60,636 nt of DNA. Source: Turicibacter sp. GTDB taxonomy: Bacteria; Bacillota_I; Bacilli_A; MOL361; Turicibacteraceae. The position numbers and the translations under genes were made by a program. The notes under the pieces are model-generated. The model made no database searches. It was not told the origin of the DNA and saw only the letters and a program-made list of their open reading frames with translations. Each line of letters starts with the position of its first letter. The stretch's first letter is position 1. The DNA lies in the NCBI GenBank assembly GCA_009780245.1, contig WRAJ01000009.1, positions 1 through 60,636 on the forward strand. The letters run 5' to 3'. Below are positions 8,432 through 17,066 of this stretch, piece after piece.

Positions 8432-8659
8432 TTACTTTTTATTTCTTAAACTTTTTGCGACTAAACGCTTTGTGATTTCTCCGCCTACTTGACCGTTTTT
8501 ACGTGCACTTGTATCAGGTCCTAGGTTTACACCAAGCTCATTGGCAATTTCTGTTTTCATATTGCTAAGCGAAGTCGGCGTCGTCTTTCTAGTACGTTGC
8601 GTTTTTGAACGTGACTGAGTTGACTTTGATTTAGTCGAATTTGATTTATTTCTAGCCAT
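8432..8659 (-). CDS. Alpha/beta-type small acid-soluble spore protein (SASP) with basic N-terminal tail
   Basis: The 75-aa protein ends in a clear alpha/beta SASP core: [17 protein letters not shown], then [20 protein letters not shown]. SASPs coat and protect spore DNA and are degraded at germination by the Gpr protease, whose recognition segment is visible as EIANE. The first 30 residues are unusual, a Ser/Thr/Lys/Arg-rich low-complexity tail not found in classic SASPs. I chose ATG 8659 because a G-rich Shine-Dalgarno (GGGGGGTC) lies about 8 nt upstream; a longer frame reaches 8695. This gene is the best evidence that the organism sporulates. It is probably made in the forespore, though I could not define a sigma-G promoter. 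Confidence 0.87.
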   Translation of the reverse strand: MARNKSNSTKSKSTQSRSKTQRTRKTTPTSLSNMKTEIANELGVNLGPDTSARKNGQVGGEITKRLVAKSLRNKK

Positions 8660-9026
8660 TGTAAATGACCCCCCATAAATAGTCAACGCGTTCATTAAAT
8701 GATCAGTTTAATGAAGTTGCTGTTGATTTGTGAATTTACGTCACAGCCCTATATTTAGGAATAATTTAAGTTTTAATTTGTAAAAGATCCTTTTGCGTAT
8801 GCCTACGCACCTGTCATCAGATTACGTTTTAACTTAGGTGGTTACGCGTCGCGTCGATTGACATCTTGCAGTAACCGAGAAGTTACTAAATGACTTTCCT
8901 CATACAGTAACATCAAGTAAAATTAATCAATTAATTTTGTAACTAGTTGTGGTCGACACAGTTAATTTAACCAACTTCGACAATTTAATACATGAAAATC
9001 TATATGAAAATTAAAATTTTTTCAGC
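8660..9026. other. Intergenic region between divergent SASP and methyltransferase genes
   Basis: About 370 bp, AT-rich, with no reading frame of note. It must hold the SASP promoter and part of the methyltransferase promoter region. I see short inverted repeats but no array and no RNA gene. Confidence 0.5.
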
Positions 9027-9056
9027 TTGTTTTAAACACCTAATTTAGTGTATAAT
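9027..9056 (+). promoter_or_regulatory. Promoter of rRNA methyltransferase gene
   Basis: TTGTTT (9027-9032), 18-bp spacer, consensus TATAAT (9051-9056). Confidence 0.55.
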
Positions 9057-9092
9057 GAGTAGATTCATGACATATTTAGCAGAGGTTTTCAG

Positions 9093-9833
9093 ATGATAAC
9101 ATCAAAAGATAATTCGAAATATAAACTGTGGTTGAAATTGTCACAAAAAAAGCACCGGCTAGCAGAGCAGCTGTTTTTAGTCGAAGGTGAACATTTAGTG
9201 AACGAGGCCGCCACAGCCGGTGTCATTGATACGCTCTTAGTCTGTGAAGGCGTTGCGTTTGAAGCGGATGCAGATGCCGCGATCACGTATTTGGCGCGGC
9301 CATTGTTCGAAAAGCTAGCTTCGACGGTGACGACGGCGGGCGTGATGGCTGTGTGTCGCATGTGGGAAAGTCACATGAAAGCTCATAACCGATTGCTGCT
9401 AGTTGACGATGTTCAGGATCCGGGTAACTTAGGCACGCTCATTAGAAGTGCGCTCGCATTTGGTTTTGACGGTGTTGTCCTTAGCGAGGATACCGTAGAT
9501 CTTTATAACGACAAAGTGGTGCGCGCGACGCAAGGTGCGTTATTTTATTTGCCCATCCACCGAACGAACCTGACAACCTATATCACCCAGCTACAACAAG
9601 CAGGTACAACGGTTTATGCCACTGCGCTAACGGACGATGCTAAACCGATGGCAGAGATACCAAAGCAGACATCCCTGGCTTTCGTCGTCGGCAATGAAGG
9701 GGCCGGTGTTAACAAAGATTTGATCGCTGTTTGCGACGGCAGTGTCATCATCGCCATGACCGAAGCCGTCGAATCTTTGAACGTTGGTGTAGCAGGCAGT
9801 ATTCTGATGCATCATTTTAACGACATTGGTTAG
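9093..9833 (+). CDS. TrmH/SpoU-family RNA 2'-O-ribose methyltransferase
   Basis: The 246-aa SPOUT-class methyltransferase transfers a methyl group from S-adenosylmethionine to a ribose 2'-OH in rRNA or tRNA. The N-terminus (NSKYKLWLKLSQKKHR, FLVEGEHLV) is the L30e-like substrate-binding domain. The C-terminal trefoil-knot motifs are visible: DDVQDPGNLGTLIRSALAFG (motif 1), FVVGNEGAGV (motif 2) and ESLNVGVAGSILMH (motif 3). Length and domain order match the Bacillus YsgA family. The target nucleotide cannot be read from sequence. It is a single gene with its own promoter. Confidence 0.9.
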   Translation: MITSKDNSKYKLWLKLSQKKHRLAEQLFLVEGEHLVNEAATAGVIDTLLVCEGVAFEADADAAITYLARPLFEKLASTVTTAGVMAVCRMWESHMKAHNRLLLVDDVQDPGNLGTLIRSALAFGFDGVVLSEDTVDLYNDKVVRATQGALFYLPIHRTNLTTYITQLQQAGTTVYATALTDDAKPMAEIPKQTSLAFVVGNEGAGVNKDLIAVCDGSVIIAMTEAVESLNVGVAGSILMHHFNDIG

Positions 9834-9850
9834 AATAAGCTTATTACAGC

Positions 9851-9879
9851 TTTACTTCTACACCAAAGTGTGGTAAAAT
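9851..9879 (+). promoter_or_regulatory. Promoter of the rimP-nusA-infB operon
   Basis: TTTACT (9851-9856), 17-bp spacer, TAAAAT (9874-9879). A leader of about 120 nt follows before rimP, containing two hairpins. Confidence 0.6.
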
Positions 9880-9939
9880 AGTTGTGTTCGTGTTTGAAGA
9901 GCTTGCTCTTCTGATGCGTTGAAGCTTTATAAAGGTTTG

Positions 9940-9972
9940 AGAGAGTGGACATTCCACTCTCTTTATTTATCG
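9940..9972 (+). terminator. Leader hairpin/attenuator upstream of rimP
   Basis: AGAGAGTGGA, loop CAT, TCCACTCTCT (10-bp perfect stem) followed by TTATTTAT, inside the untranslated leader. A second hairpin with GAAGAGC and GCTCTTC lies just upstream at 9896-9911. It looks like a premature terminator that may regulate the NusA operon; regulation is inferred. Confidence 0.6.
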
Positions 9973-10000
9973 AAAATTTTTGGTAGAGGAGGTTATTACG

Positions 10001-10465
10001 ATGAATGTGATAGAAAAAGTTGAAGAGCTGATGCTACCAATCTGTGGCACAACCCGTACGCATTTAATTGACGTCGCGTATGAAGAAGAACATGGTACCT
10101 GGTACTTGCGTATTTTCGTTGATACGGATGAGGGTTTAACGATGGAAGACTGTGTGGCGGTGACTGAGTTGATCAGCGCGCAGCTAGATGAAAAGGATTT
10201 TATCGCTGAGGAATACATGCTAGAAGTTTCCTCACCTGGTGCTGAGCGCCCGTTAAAAACAGCAGACGCTTTGCGTGAAGCAGTCGGACGTTATGTGAAC
10301 GTCACGGTGGATGAGCCGATCGAGAACATGACAGAGTTTCAAGGTGATTTACTCGCGTTTGCGTCAGAACAATTAGTGCTTGAATGCCTATTCAAGACCA
10401 GAAAGAAAAAAATTGAAATACCATACAATAATGTCAAAAAGGCAAGATTGGCTGTTAAATTTTAA
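10001..10465 (+). CDS. rimP: Ribosome maturation factor RimP
   Basis: The 154-aa protein helps assemble the 30S subunit by aiding early uS12 binding. The family block LEVSSPGAERPLKTADALREA is visible, as are the N-terminal alpha/beta domain (WYLRIFVDTDEG, MEDCVAVTELIS) and a C-terminal SH3-like domain ending KIEIPYNNVKKARLA. I chose ATG 10001 because GAGGAGG sits about 9 nt before it; the frame could run to 9980. It is first in a six-gene operon with nusA, ylxR, ylxQ, infB and rbfA, the standard Bacilli order. Confidence 0.94.
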   Translation: MNVIEKVEELMLPICGTTRTHLIDVAYEEEHGTWYLRIFVDTDEGLTMEDCVAVTELISAQLDEKDFIAEEYMLEVSSPGAERPLKTADALREAVGRYVNVTVDEPIENMTEFQGDLLAFASEQLVLECLFKTRKKKIEIPYNNVKKARLAVKF

Positions 10466-10494
10466 AATAAAAAGATGGAGTGGTGAAGGGATAA

Positions 10495-11736
10495 ATGAAT
10501 ACGAAGGAATTTTTCTTAGCGTTGGATCTGATTGAAAAAGAAAAAGGGATTTCGCGCGAAATTGTCATTGAGGCATTTGAACATGCGCTGGTTAGTGCTT
10601 ATAAGCGAAATTTTAACGAAGCAGCTGAGATTGTGGTTAAGATTGATCAGAAAGCTGGCACAATTGGTATCTTCTCACAGAAGACGGTTGTCGGTGAAGT
10701 CAGTAACGATGCAACGGAAATGACGCTTGAGGCGGCAGAGGAATTCAAAAAGGATCCTCAGTATGGCGACGTGTTAGAATTCGAAGTAACGCCAAATGAT
10801 TTTGGCCGCATTGCCACTCAGACGGCAAAGCAGGTCGTGCGTCAGCGCTTAAAGCAAGCGGAGCAAGATGCGCTCATTTCTGAGATGGAAGAACGCATGG
10901 GTGAGCTCATTACCGGGATCATCACAAAAATTGACGATCGCAATGCGTACATTGATTTAGGGAAATTAGAGGGTGTGTTACCTTTAACCGAAGTCACAAA
11001 CGTGGCGGAACTTAAAAAAGGATCGCGTATCAAAGTCTACATCACGCGTGTAGACATGCGCGGTAAAAATTTAGTGGTGCTAGTTTCGCGTCGTGATCCG
11101 AATATCATTAAGAAACTATTCGAATTAGAAGTGCCTGAAATTTACGACGGAACAATTAAAATTGTCAACGTCGTGCGAGACATCGGGATTCGTGCAAAGG
11201 TCTGTGTGTCATCAGCGGACGCTAACATTGACCCGGTGGGGGCTTGTATCGGAGCTGGTGGAAGCCGCATTCGAACCATTATTGACGGGCTCAGCGGTGA
11301 AAAAATCGATTTAATTCCTTTTTCTGAAGACCCAGCAGAATTTGTCGCGAGTGCTTTAAGCCCAGCGCAAGTTCAGTCGGTCACCGTCGATGAAGAAGAA
11401 AAGCGTGCATCAGTGATCGTTGATGCTGATCAGTTATCATTGGCCATTGGTAAGAAAGGTCAAAACGTTCGCTTAGCTGCGGGCTTAACGGGCTGGAAGA
11501 TCGACATTAAGATTGATGAAGAAATGGAAGAACAAAGAAAATCTGATTTGGAACAACAGAAATTAAAAGCCGAACAAGCACGCGAATTAGAAGAGCTTGC
11601 GCACAGGCAAGCAGAAGAAGAAGCACGAAAAGAAGCAGAAGTCGAGGCTCAAAAAGAGGCAGAGGCTGAAGATTTTGCTAGTAAGTTAGACGCACTTGAA
11701 GCTTTACTCGGCGTTGACGATGATGACGATGAATAA
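10495..11736 (+). CDS. nusA: Transcription elongation/termination factor NusA
   Basis: The 413-aa protein binds RNA polymerase and nascent RNA and modulates pausing and termination. In order: the N-terminal polymerase-binding domain (LALDLIEKEKGISREIVIEA), an S1 domain (GELITGIITKIDDRNAYIDL), and two KH domains (GACIGAGGSRIRTIIDGL; LAIGKKGQNVRLAAGLTGWK). It ends in a long Glu/Ala/Lys helix and an Asp-rich tip (VDDDDDE). The C-terminal acidic tail is longer than in Bacillus NusA. The next start (ylxR, 11729) overlaps its stop. Confidence 0.96.
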   Translation: MNTKEFFLALDLIEKEKGISREIVIEAFEHALVSAYKRNFNEAAEIVVKIDQKAGTIGIFSQKTVVGEVSNDATEMTLEAAEEFKKDPQYGDVLEFEVTPNDFGRIATQTAKQVVRQRLKQAEQDALISEMEERMGELITGIITKIDDRNAYIDLGKLEGVLPLTEVTNVAELKKGSRIKVYITRVDMRGKNLVVLVSRRDPNIIKKLFELEVPEIYDGTIKIVNVVRDIGIRAKVCVSSADANIDPVGACIGAGGSRIRTIIDGLSGEKIDLIPFSEDPAEFVASALSPAQVQSVTVDEEEKRASVIVDADQLSLAIGKKGQNVRLAAGLTGWKIDIKIDEEMEEQRKSDLEQQKLKAEQARELEELAHRQAEEEARKEAEVEAQKEAEAEDFASKLDALEALLGVDDDDDE

Positions 11737-12004
11737 GCAAAAAGAAAATCGCATTCGGAAATGCGTGGTAACCAACGAGCGTCATCCGAAAGAGGCGTTA
11801 TTACGTGTTGTTCGTGTAGACGGCCAAGCAGTGGTTGATCCGACCGGTGTGCAAGAAGGTCGCGGTGCTTATGTGACGGCAGACACTCAGGCGATCGAAA
11901 AAGCAAAACAGAAAAACGCATTTGCACGAAGTTTGCGCATGAAAGTTGACGAACAGATTTACGATGAATTGTTGAAAAGGATACAGGAGAGTTGCGATGA
12001 ATAA
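11729..12004 (+). CDS. ylxR: YlxR family nucleoid/RNase P-associated protein (RnpM)
   Basis: The 91-aa basic protein has the family signature IRKCVVTNERHPKEALLRVV near its N-terminus and RGAYV in the middle. In Bacillus subtilis, YlxR (RnpM) binds the RNase P RNA and affects its activity. I chose ATG 11729, which overlaps the nusA stop (ATGAATAA) and gives a normal N-terminus. Three upstream in-frame starts (11696, 11720, 11723) lie inside nusA. It overlaps the next gene by an ATGA-type junction, so translation is probably coupled. Confidence 0.9.
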   Translation: MNKQKENRIRKCVVTNERHPKEALLRVVRVDGQAVVDPTGVQEGRGAYVTADTQAIEKAKQKNAFARSLRMKVDEQIYDELLKRIQESCDE

Positions 12005-12329
12005 AAAGGCTTTGAATTTTCTCGGATTGATGAACCGGGCCGGCGCGTTAGTAACAGGGACTGACTTAGTTTTAAACGGGGTAAGAAGCGGGAAGGTACA
12101 GATGGTCTTAATCGATGCTTCGGTCAGTGCTAATACGCTTAAAAAGGTCACGGATAAATGTCAGTTTTATCATGTGCCTTATATCAAAGTAGCTGAAGAC
12201 ATTGACTTAGGGTTGACAATAGGCAGTAATCGTAAAATAATCGGGGTTGCGGATCAGAAATTTGCCAAAGCATTAAGGGAAAAATTAGAAACAGAATTAA
12301 AGGAGGCGCATGCGAGTGAGAGTACATGA
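11997..12329 (+). CDS. ylxQ: L7Ae-family K-turn RNA-binding protein YlxQ
   Basis: The 110-aa protein has the L7Ae/L30e fold: [20 protein letters not shown] at the start and [19 protein letters not shown] in the middle. Members bind kink-turn RNAs and in Bacilli are encoded between ylxR and infB, as here. Its start overlaps the ylxR stop (ATGA). The C-terminal stretch runs into the infB ribosome-binding site. Confidence 0.9.
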   Translation: MNKKALNFLGLMNRAGALVTGTDLVLNGVRSGKVQMVLIDASVSANTLKKVTDKCQFYHVPYIKVAEDIDLGLTIGSNRKIIGVADQKFAKALREKLETELKEAHASEST

Positions 12330-14595
12330 ATATGCAAAGGAAGCCAACGTCAAAAGTAGGGAAATTATTGACTTGTTAACGGCAGCTGGTATTGAAGTAA
12401 AAAGCCATATGTCAGTCATAGATCCAGAGGTAGTTAAAGTTCTGGATAAAAAATATAAGAAAAAAGCTAAGCCTAAATCAGCGCCAAAAACGGAAAAGAA
12501 AAGCGAAGAGCAGGTTGTAAGTAAGAAAGCGGAAGAAAAGGCACCAAGACGCACGGATGCCGAAAAGTTTGAGGTTAAGAAGCCTGCGCCAAAGAAAGAA
12601 GCGCCGAAGAAGGAGATTACGAAAATTTCGAAGAAAGTATTAAAGCCAATTGAAGTCGTTGAAGACCCAGATGAGACGGGTGATATTTTTGCTGAGGTAG
12701 ACGCGGATGAGTTATTCAAATACGACGATTACGCGCAGCGTGCTAAGCCGAAAATCACGAAGAAGAAAAAAGGGTCTAATGTGAAAAAGGTGAAAGCTGA
12801 GGAAGAGGTGCGTGTTTCTAATGTCGTCGCAGAGGTTGAGGCTGAGGAGAACGTGGTTTATTACAGCGAAGAATTAACGGTTGGCGATTTGTGTGACACG
12901 ATTGGAAAGTCATCAGCTGAAGTGTTAAAACAATTGTTGATGCTTGGGATCATGGCTTCTGTGAATCAGTCACTTGATCGTGACACGGTTGAGTTGATTG
13001 CGGATGAGGCTGGTTTCGAAGTGAAGGATAAAGTGTTCACGGACGTTGTTGAGTTTGAGAAGCTTGATATTATTGAGGACGAGGCAAACTTGATTAAACG
13101 CCCGCCTGTTGTGACGATCATGGGTCACGTTGACCACGGTAAGACGACGTTACTGGATACCATCCGCAAGTCACGTGTCACGTCTGGTGAAGCCGGTGGG
13201 ATTACGCAACACATCGGTGCTTATCAGGTTGAGCACAACGGTGACTTAATCACGTTCTTAGATACACCAGGTCATGCGGCGTTTACGTCGATGCGTGCAC
13301 GTGGTGCTAAGGTCACGGATATCTGTATTTTAGTCGTGGCAGCGGATGACGGGGTGATGCCACAGACGAAAGAAGCGGTGGATCATGCCAAAGCAGCCGG
13401 TGTGCCGATTATTGTGGCCGTGAATAAGATGGATAAGCCAGAAGCGAATCCGGATCGTGTCATGCAGGAATTACTTGAGCAAGAGCTAGTGCCGGAAGAG
13501 TGGGGTGGCGATACGATTTACGTGAAGATTTCCGCAAAAGCCGGTGAGGGCATTGAGGATTTACTAGAGATGGTGACCTTGACGGCTGAGATGCAAGATT
13601 TCAAAGCGAACCCGAAGCGTTTATCATCAGGAACAGTGATCGAAGCGAAGCTTGATAAAGGTCGCGGACCGGTTGCGACGTTACTCGTTGAAAACGGAAC
13701 GCTGCAAATTGGTGATGCGATTGTTGTCGGTGACCAGTACGGCCGTGTACGGACGATGATTGATGATTTAGGTAAGAATATGAAAAATGCGTCACCGTCA
13801 ACACCGGTTGAAATTACGGGGATTCACGGTGTGCCACTGGCTGGCGACCGCTTCATGGTCTTCCCTAGCGAGAAAGAAGCGCGTCAGATTGCTGAGAAGC
13901 GCGCGGTGAACACAAGCGCCCGTAAAAACATGCCAACAGCAGCCGTTACGTTGGATGATCTATTCTCGCAAATTAGCGAGGGCGATATTAAAGAGTTAAA
14001 CGTGATCATTAAAGGTGACGTTCAAGGCTCTGTAGAAGCACTAAGTGGCAGTCTCCAGAAAATTGATGTGGAGGGGGTTGACGTTAAAATCATTCGTGCA
14101 TCGGTTGGTACGATTACGGAGAACGACGTGACCTTCGCTTTGGCCTCTCATGCGATCATTATTGGGTTTAACGTACGTCCAACGTCAAGTGTCCGCCTAG
14201 CTGCTGATAATGCTGGGGTTGATATGCGATTGCATTCTATCATTTACAACGCGATTGACGAGATTGAAGCGGCGATGAAAGGGCTACTTGATCCAGTGTT
14301 CGTTGAGAAAGTAACGGGTCAACTTGAAATTCGTCAGTTGTTCAAAGTGTCTAAGGTCGGTACGATCGGTGGGTGTTACGTGACAGAAGGAACGGTTAAC
14401 CGAAATTCGGGTGTGCGTGTTATCCGTGATGGCATTGTGGTGTTTGAAGGAAACTTAGCGTCGTTGAAACGATTCAAAGACGAAGTGCGTGAAGTGAACG
14501 CTGGTTACGAGTGTGGAATTTTGGTTGAGCGTTTCAATGATATTAAAGAGGGCGATGTGATTGAAGCTTACATCATGGAAGAGGTGCCACGCTAA
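12316..14595 (+). CDS. infB: Translation initiation factor IF-2
   Basis: The 759-aa GTPase positions initiator tRNA on the 30S subunit and promotes subunit joining. A short N-terminal IF2N domain ([20 protein letters not shown]) is followed by a Lys/Glu/Pro-rich linker (about 45-160) and a second IF2N ([20 protein letters not shown]). Then come the G domain ([35 protein letters not shown]) and the C-terminal beta-barrel and tRNA-binding domains. The GTG at 12316 lies 9 nt after AGGAGG; the ATG at 12310 would leave only 3 nt and is less likely. The last base overlaps the rbfA start. Confidence 0.96.
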   Translation: MRVHEYAKEANVKSREIIDLLTAAGIEVKSHMSVIDPEVVKVLDKKYKKKAKPKSAPKTEKKSEEQVVSKKAEEKAPRRTDAEKFEVKKPAPKKEAPKKEITKISKKVLKPIEVVEDPDETGDIFAEVDADELFKYDDYAQRAKPKITKKKKGSNVKKVKAEEEVRVSNVVAEVEAEENVVYYSEELTVGDLCDTIGKSSAEVLKQLLMLGIMASVNQSLDRDTVELIADEAGFEVKDKVFTDVVEFEKLDIIEDEANLIKRPPVVTIMGHVDHGKTTLLDTIRKSRVTSGEAGGITQHIGAYQVEHNGDLITFLDTPGHAAFTSMRARGAKVTDICILVVAADDGVMPQTKEAVDHAKAAGVPIIVAVNKMDKPEANPDRVMQELLEQELVPEEWGGDTIYVKISAKAGEGIEDLLEMVTLTAEMQDFKANPKRLSSGTVIEAKLDKGRGPVATLLVENGTLQIGDAIVVGDQYGRVRTMIDDLGKNMKNASPSTPVEITGIHGVPLAGDRFMVFPSEKEARQIAEKRAVNTSARKNMPTAAVTLDDLFSQISEGDIKELNVIIKGDVQGSVEALSGSLQKIDVEGVDVKIIRASVGTITENDVTFALASHAIIIGFNVRPTSSVRLAADNAGVDMRLHSIIYNAIDEIEAAMKGLLDPVFVEKVTGQLEIRQLFKVSKVGTIGGCYVTEGTVNRNSGVRVIRDGIVVFEGNLASLKRFKDEVREVNAGYECGILVERFNDIKEGDVIEAYIMEEVPR

Positions 14596-14945
14596 TGCCG
14601 AGTAATAAAGTGTTGAAAGTTGCGGAGCAGATGAAGCGACATCTCAATGAAATTTTGCAACGAGAAGTCAAAGATAAGAAAGTTGGATTTATTACCATTA
14701 CGGCGTGTGAAGTGACGAACGATTTATCGTTTTGTAAGGTTTATTACACGGTGTATGGGCCTGGCTACAGCGAAAGAGACGCAGCAGCAGCATTGGAACG
14801 TGCGAAAGGGTTTATTCGTACGGAACTTGCGAAGCGCATGTCTAATTTGCGAAAGATGCCGGAGCTGGTGTTTACGGTGGATGAATCGACGAAGTATGGG
14901 AATAAAATTGATGCCATGTTGGCGGATTTGAATCGAAGGGATTAG
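14595..14945 (+). CDS. rbfA: 30S ribosome-binding factor RbfA
   Basis: The 116-aa KH-like protein binds immature 30S subunits and helps 16S rRNA 5'-end processing. Visible family blocks are VAEQMKRHLNEILQREVKD, ITITACEVTNDLSFCKVYY and MRKMPEL-like (NLRKMPELVFTVDES). It starts one base inside the infB stop (TAATG). In many Bacilli truB and ribF follow; here a structured repeat (15085-15335) follows and the operon ends. Confidence 0.95.
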   Translation: MPSNKVLKVAEQMKRHLNEILQREVKDKKVGFITITACEVTNDLSFCKVYYTVYGPGYSERDAAAALERAKGFIRTELAKRMSNLRKMPELVFTVDESTKYGNKIDAMLADLNRRD

Positions 14946-15084
14946 TAGAGGCTGTTTGCTTCTGCTTTTTCTTTTGGGATGGAAGTTCATATTGGTGGGG
15001 TTGGTTCATAAGCTAGTTGTATGGGGTTTGGTTTGGTTTAAGTTTGAGTGCCTTTTAGCTGCCCCCTTTTTGGTTATTAGGCTG

Positions 15085-15335
15085 GTGTGCTCTTTAGTTT
15101 TTTGAGGGTTAGCGCCCTTTCGGTGACCATGACGTGAACGACCCTTGATTTTGTTTTAGGTCATTGCGTTTGTTTTTTGCTCTTTAGCTACCGCGTCTTT
15201 TGGCTTACTGGGGTAGTGATTAGGTGTTACCTGCACCGGTTTTTATGTAGCGAATGGCATTCAAGACTTCGCAATTTATTGCGATATAGTCTTGTAGCAT
15301 GCAGCTACAAGCAGCTAACACCTAATCACTACCTT
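15085..15335 (+). repeat. Structured dispersed repeat R1, copy 1 (longest)
   Basis: The copy shares with 55567-55745 and 59878-59932 the module GGGTTAGCGCCCTTTCGGTGA and a T-rich flank. It continues with the TAGCTACCGCG and CTTTTGGCTTACTGGGGTAG modules. An outer stem GGTAGTGATTAGGTGTTA (15212-15229) pairs perfectly with 15316-15333. Inside are two more hairpins: AAGACT/CGCAAT with ATTGCG/AGTCTT (15263-15293) and CTTGTAGC with GCTACAAG (15291-15311). It fills the 447-bp gap after rbfA together with a G/T-rich lead-in (14946-15084). No convincing gene is visible; the element could be a structured RNA or a miniature mobile element. Confidence 0.8.
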
Positions 15336-15410
15336 ATATGTAGGGTTAATGTGTATGAGGTGTATGTATTAAGTATTTGGTAAAATAGGGTTGTGAAGGA
15401 TATGAAAATA

Positions 15411-16148
15411 ATGGTTATGAAATTTGGCGGCATCTCTGTTGCTGATGAAGAGGCACGGCTGTTGGCTGTGAGCCACATTATCCGTGAGGTTAAAGCGGGA
15501 TTTAAAGTACTAGCCGTTGTGTCGGCGATGGGCCGGTTGGGTTCGGCTTATGCAACCGATAGTCTGGCAGGTTTGGTTACAAAAAAAATAACCCCGCGAG
15601 AGGGTGATCGGCTGCTGAGTTGTGGGGAGATTATTTCTAGTATTGTCATGTCGGATTTGGTGCGATCGGAAGGTGTGCGATCGGTGAGTTTGGCACCTTG
15701 TGAATTGGGTATTTTGACGGATGGTGCACACGGCGATGCGAATGTTTTGTTGGTTGATACGCTGGATTTGGCTGGCAAATTTGCTGAGCACGACGTGTTG
15801 ATTGCCCCTGGTTTTGTCGGGTTGAGCGAGGCGGGTTTTATCACAACGCTTGGGCGTGGGGGCAGTGATACTTCTGCGATTGCGCTCGGGGCTTCGTTGG
15901 GCGCGGACTATGTGGATATTTACAGTGACGTTGTGGGTGTGATGACCACCGACCCAAAGATTGACCCTAATGCCACATTAATTTCAGAAATGGCTTACGA
16001 TAAACTAATTGAAATGGCCGAGGGTGGCGCTCGTGTGATTCATCTAAAAGCGATTAAGTTGGCAAAGGATTGCAAGGTAAATCTGCGCTTCAGGTCGACG
16101 TTTACAGATTTTATTGGAACGGTTGTGCAAGGAGGTGAAGAGGAGTAA
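15411..16148 (+). CDS. Aspartate kinase, catalytic domain only (no ACT domains)
   Basis: The enzyme phosphorylates L-aspartate, the first step to lysine, diaminopimelate, methionine and threonine. The 245-aa protein has KFGGISVADEEA (ATP/aspartate loop), LLSCGEIISSIVM, TTLGRGGSDTSAIAL, DYVDIYSDVVGVMTTDPK and YDKLIEMAEGGARVIHLKA. It stops where other aspartokinases would begin their two regulatory ACT domains, so feedback control by lysine or threonine is probably lost. Starts are possible at 15393 (GTG), 15402 and 15411. I prefer 15411, with AAGGA 10 nt upstream. dapA lies 1 kb downstream on the same strand. A role in making dipicolinate or diaminopimelate for spores is an inference. Confidence 0.85.
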   Translation: MVMKFGGISVADEEARLLAVSHIIREVKAGFKVLAVVSAMGRLGSAYATDSLAGLVTKKITPREGDRLLSCGEIISSIVMSDLVRSEGVRSVSLAPCELGILTDGAHGDANVLLVDTLDLAGKFAEHDVLIAPGFVGLSEAGFITTLGRGGSDTSAIALGASLGADYVDIYSDVVGVMTTDPKIDPNATLISEMAYDKLIEMAEGGARVIHLKAIKLAKDCKVNLRFRSTFTDFIGTVVQGGEEE

Positions 16149-16192
16149 GACGGTTAAGAATTGTCGTGTAGCACTAGCAGACGGATAAAGTG

Positions 16193-16347
16193 CCCTGTTT
16201 TCAAAAAGGCAGCGCTTAACAGGGGACTTGTCGATCTTAAAATCTCTAAATATGGAAATCAACATCAATTGTTGAAGAATTTAAGTGATTTGACACGAAC
16301 TAGATGTCGAAAGTACCCTGTTTTTCGAAAGATAGCGCTTAACAGGG
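16193..16347. repeat. Hairpin pair I: two palindromic repeats 123 bp apart
   Basis: CCCTGTT (16193) with AACAGGG (16218-16224), and CCCTGTT (16316) with AACAGGG (16341-16347). Both enclose an 18-nt loop ending AGCGCTT. Start-to-start distance is 123 bp, about two of the 62-bp units seen in arrays A and B. They lie in the gap between two convergent genes. Confidence 0.7.
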
Positions 16348-16410
16348 TAATTCGGCACTCTGAGCCAGTGATATTGATTGAAACAAAAAAGCCCATAGAA
16401 GCAACGGCGA

Positions 16411-16656
16411 TTAATCTAGTAGTTCGTCGTATGAAATCTCAAGTGCTTGGGCAATCATCTTGATTTCAATATCAGTGACAAAGCGATGACCTGATTCAAT
16501 GCGTTGAATCGTATTTTTATCAATCTCTAATCCGGATAACTGCAACATCTCAGCGAACGCTCTCTGAGATGTTTTTTCTTGCAAATTTTTTCTGAAATAC
16601 GTAATTCTTTCCCCTGAAACATTGCGACTCCCGCTTTCTGTACGATTTTTAAACAT
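16411..16656 (-). CDS. Small XRE-family helix-turn-helix regulator
   Basis: The 81-aa protein is mostly one Cro/CI-type DNA-binding domain: ITYFRKNLQEKTSQRAFAEM, then IDKNTIQRIESGHRFVTDIE as the turn and recognition helix, ending QALEISYDELLD. It is a typical stand-alone DNA-binding regulator. GGTGAT lies 5 nt before the ATG. It is divergent from another small XRE gene (16842), so they share the 185-bp gap as promoter region. The target is unknown. The arrangement resembles a small genetic switch, but no phage or plasmid genes accompany it. Confidence 0.8.
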   Translation of the reverse strand: MFKNRTESGSRNVSGERITYFRKNLQEKTSQRAFAEMLQLSGLEIDKNTIQRIESGHRFVTDIEIKMIAQALEISYDELLD

Positions 16657-16841
16657 CTTTCATCACCACTTTCAAACGAATTGCCACCTTGCAACAAAAT
16701 AAGATATTAAATAGCAAGAACGGACAGTGGGAACTATTTTTTGCTAATGCTACACAGGCATGGTACGATGATTATAGCACAGAAGCGGAATCTTGTGCGG
16801 TCTTTGGCGTAGAATGTTCCGATTCTGAACACCCTAATGAT

Positions 16842-17066
16842 ATGAATATACTAGAAGATATTAGACATCGGATCATTAAGATCCGATACGACCACGACTA
16901 CACACAAAAAGACGTTGCTAAAAAAAGCGGCATTAAATTCGGCACGTATCGCAAAATTGAAAGTGGCTCGCGTTCCACGATTTGCGTCAGAGAAGTGTTG
17001 CAGCTATGCAAAGCATACAAGCTGGTATCCGCTGACTATTTTCTCTTTGGGAAAAAGCCAGAATAA
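16842..17066 (+). CDS. Small XRE-family helix-turn-helix regulator (second)
   Basis: The 74-aa protein is a Cro/CI-type domain: ILEDIRHRIIKIRYDHDYTQ, DVAKKSGIKFGTYRKIESGS, VLQLCKAYKLVSADYFLFG. The frame is open back to a TTG at 16689, which would give 125 aa. That start would leave only 32 bp to the divergent neighbour, and the added residues look unrelated to any domain, so I prefer ATG 16842. No strong Shine-Dalgarno is visible for either. It may regulate the nearby ask/dapA genes or its divergent partner; this is unproven. Confidence 0.65.
   Translation: MNILEDIRHRIIKIRYDHDYTQKDVAKKSGIKFGTYRKIESGSRSTICVREVLQLCKAYKLVSADYFLFGKKPE

Noticed and set aside
15177-15383. A 68-codon frame inside repeat R1 copy 1
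   Set aside because: It runs through the stem and loops of a structured repeat, has no Shine-Dalgarno, and the matching frame is broken in copy 2.
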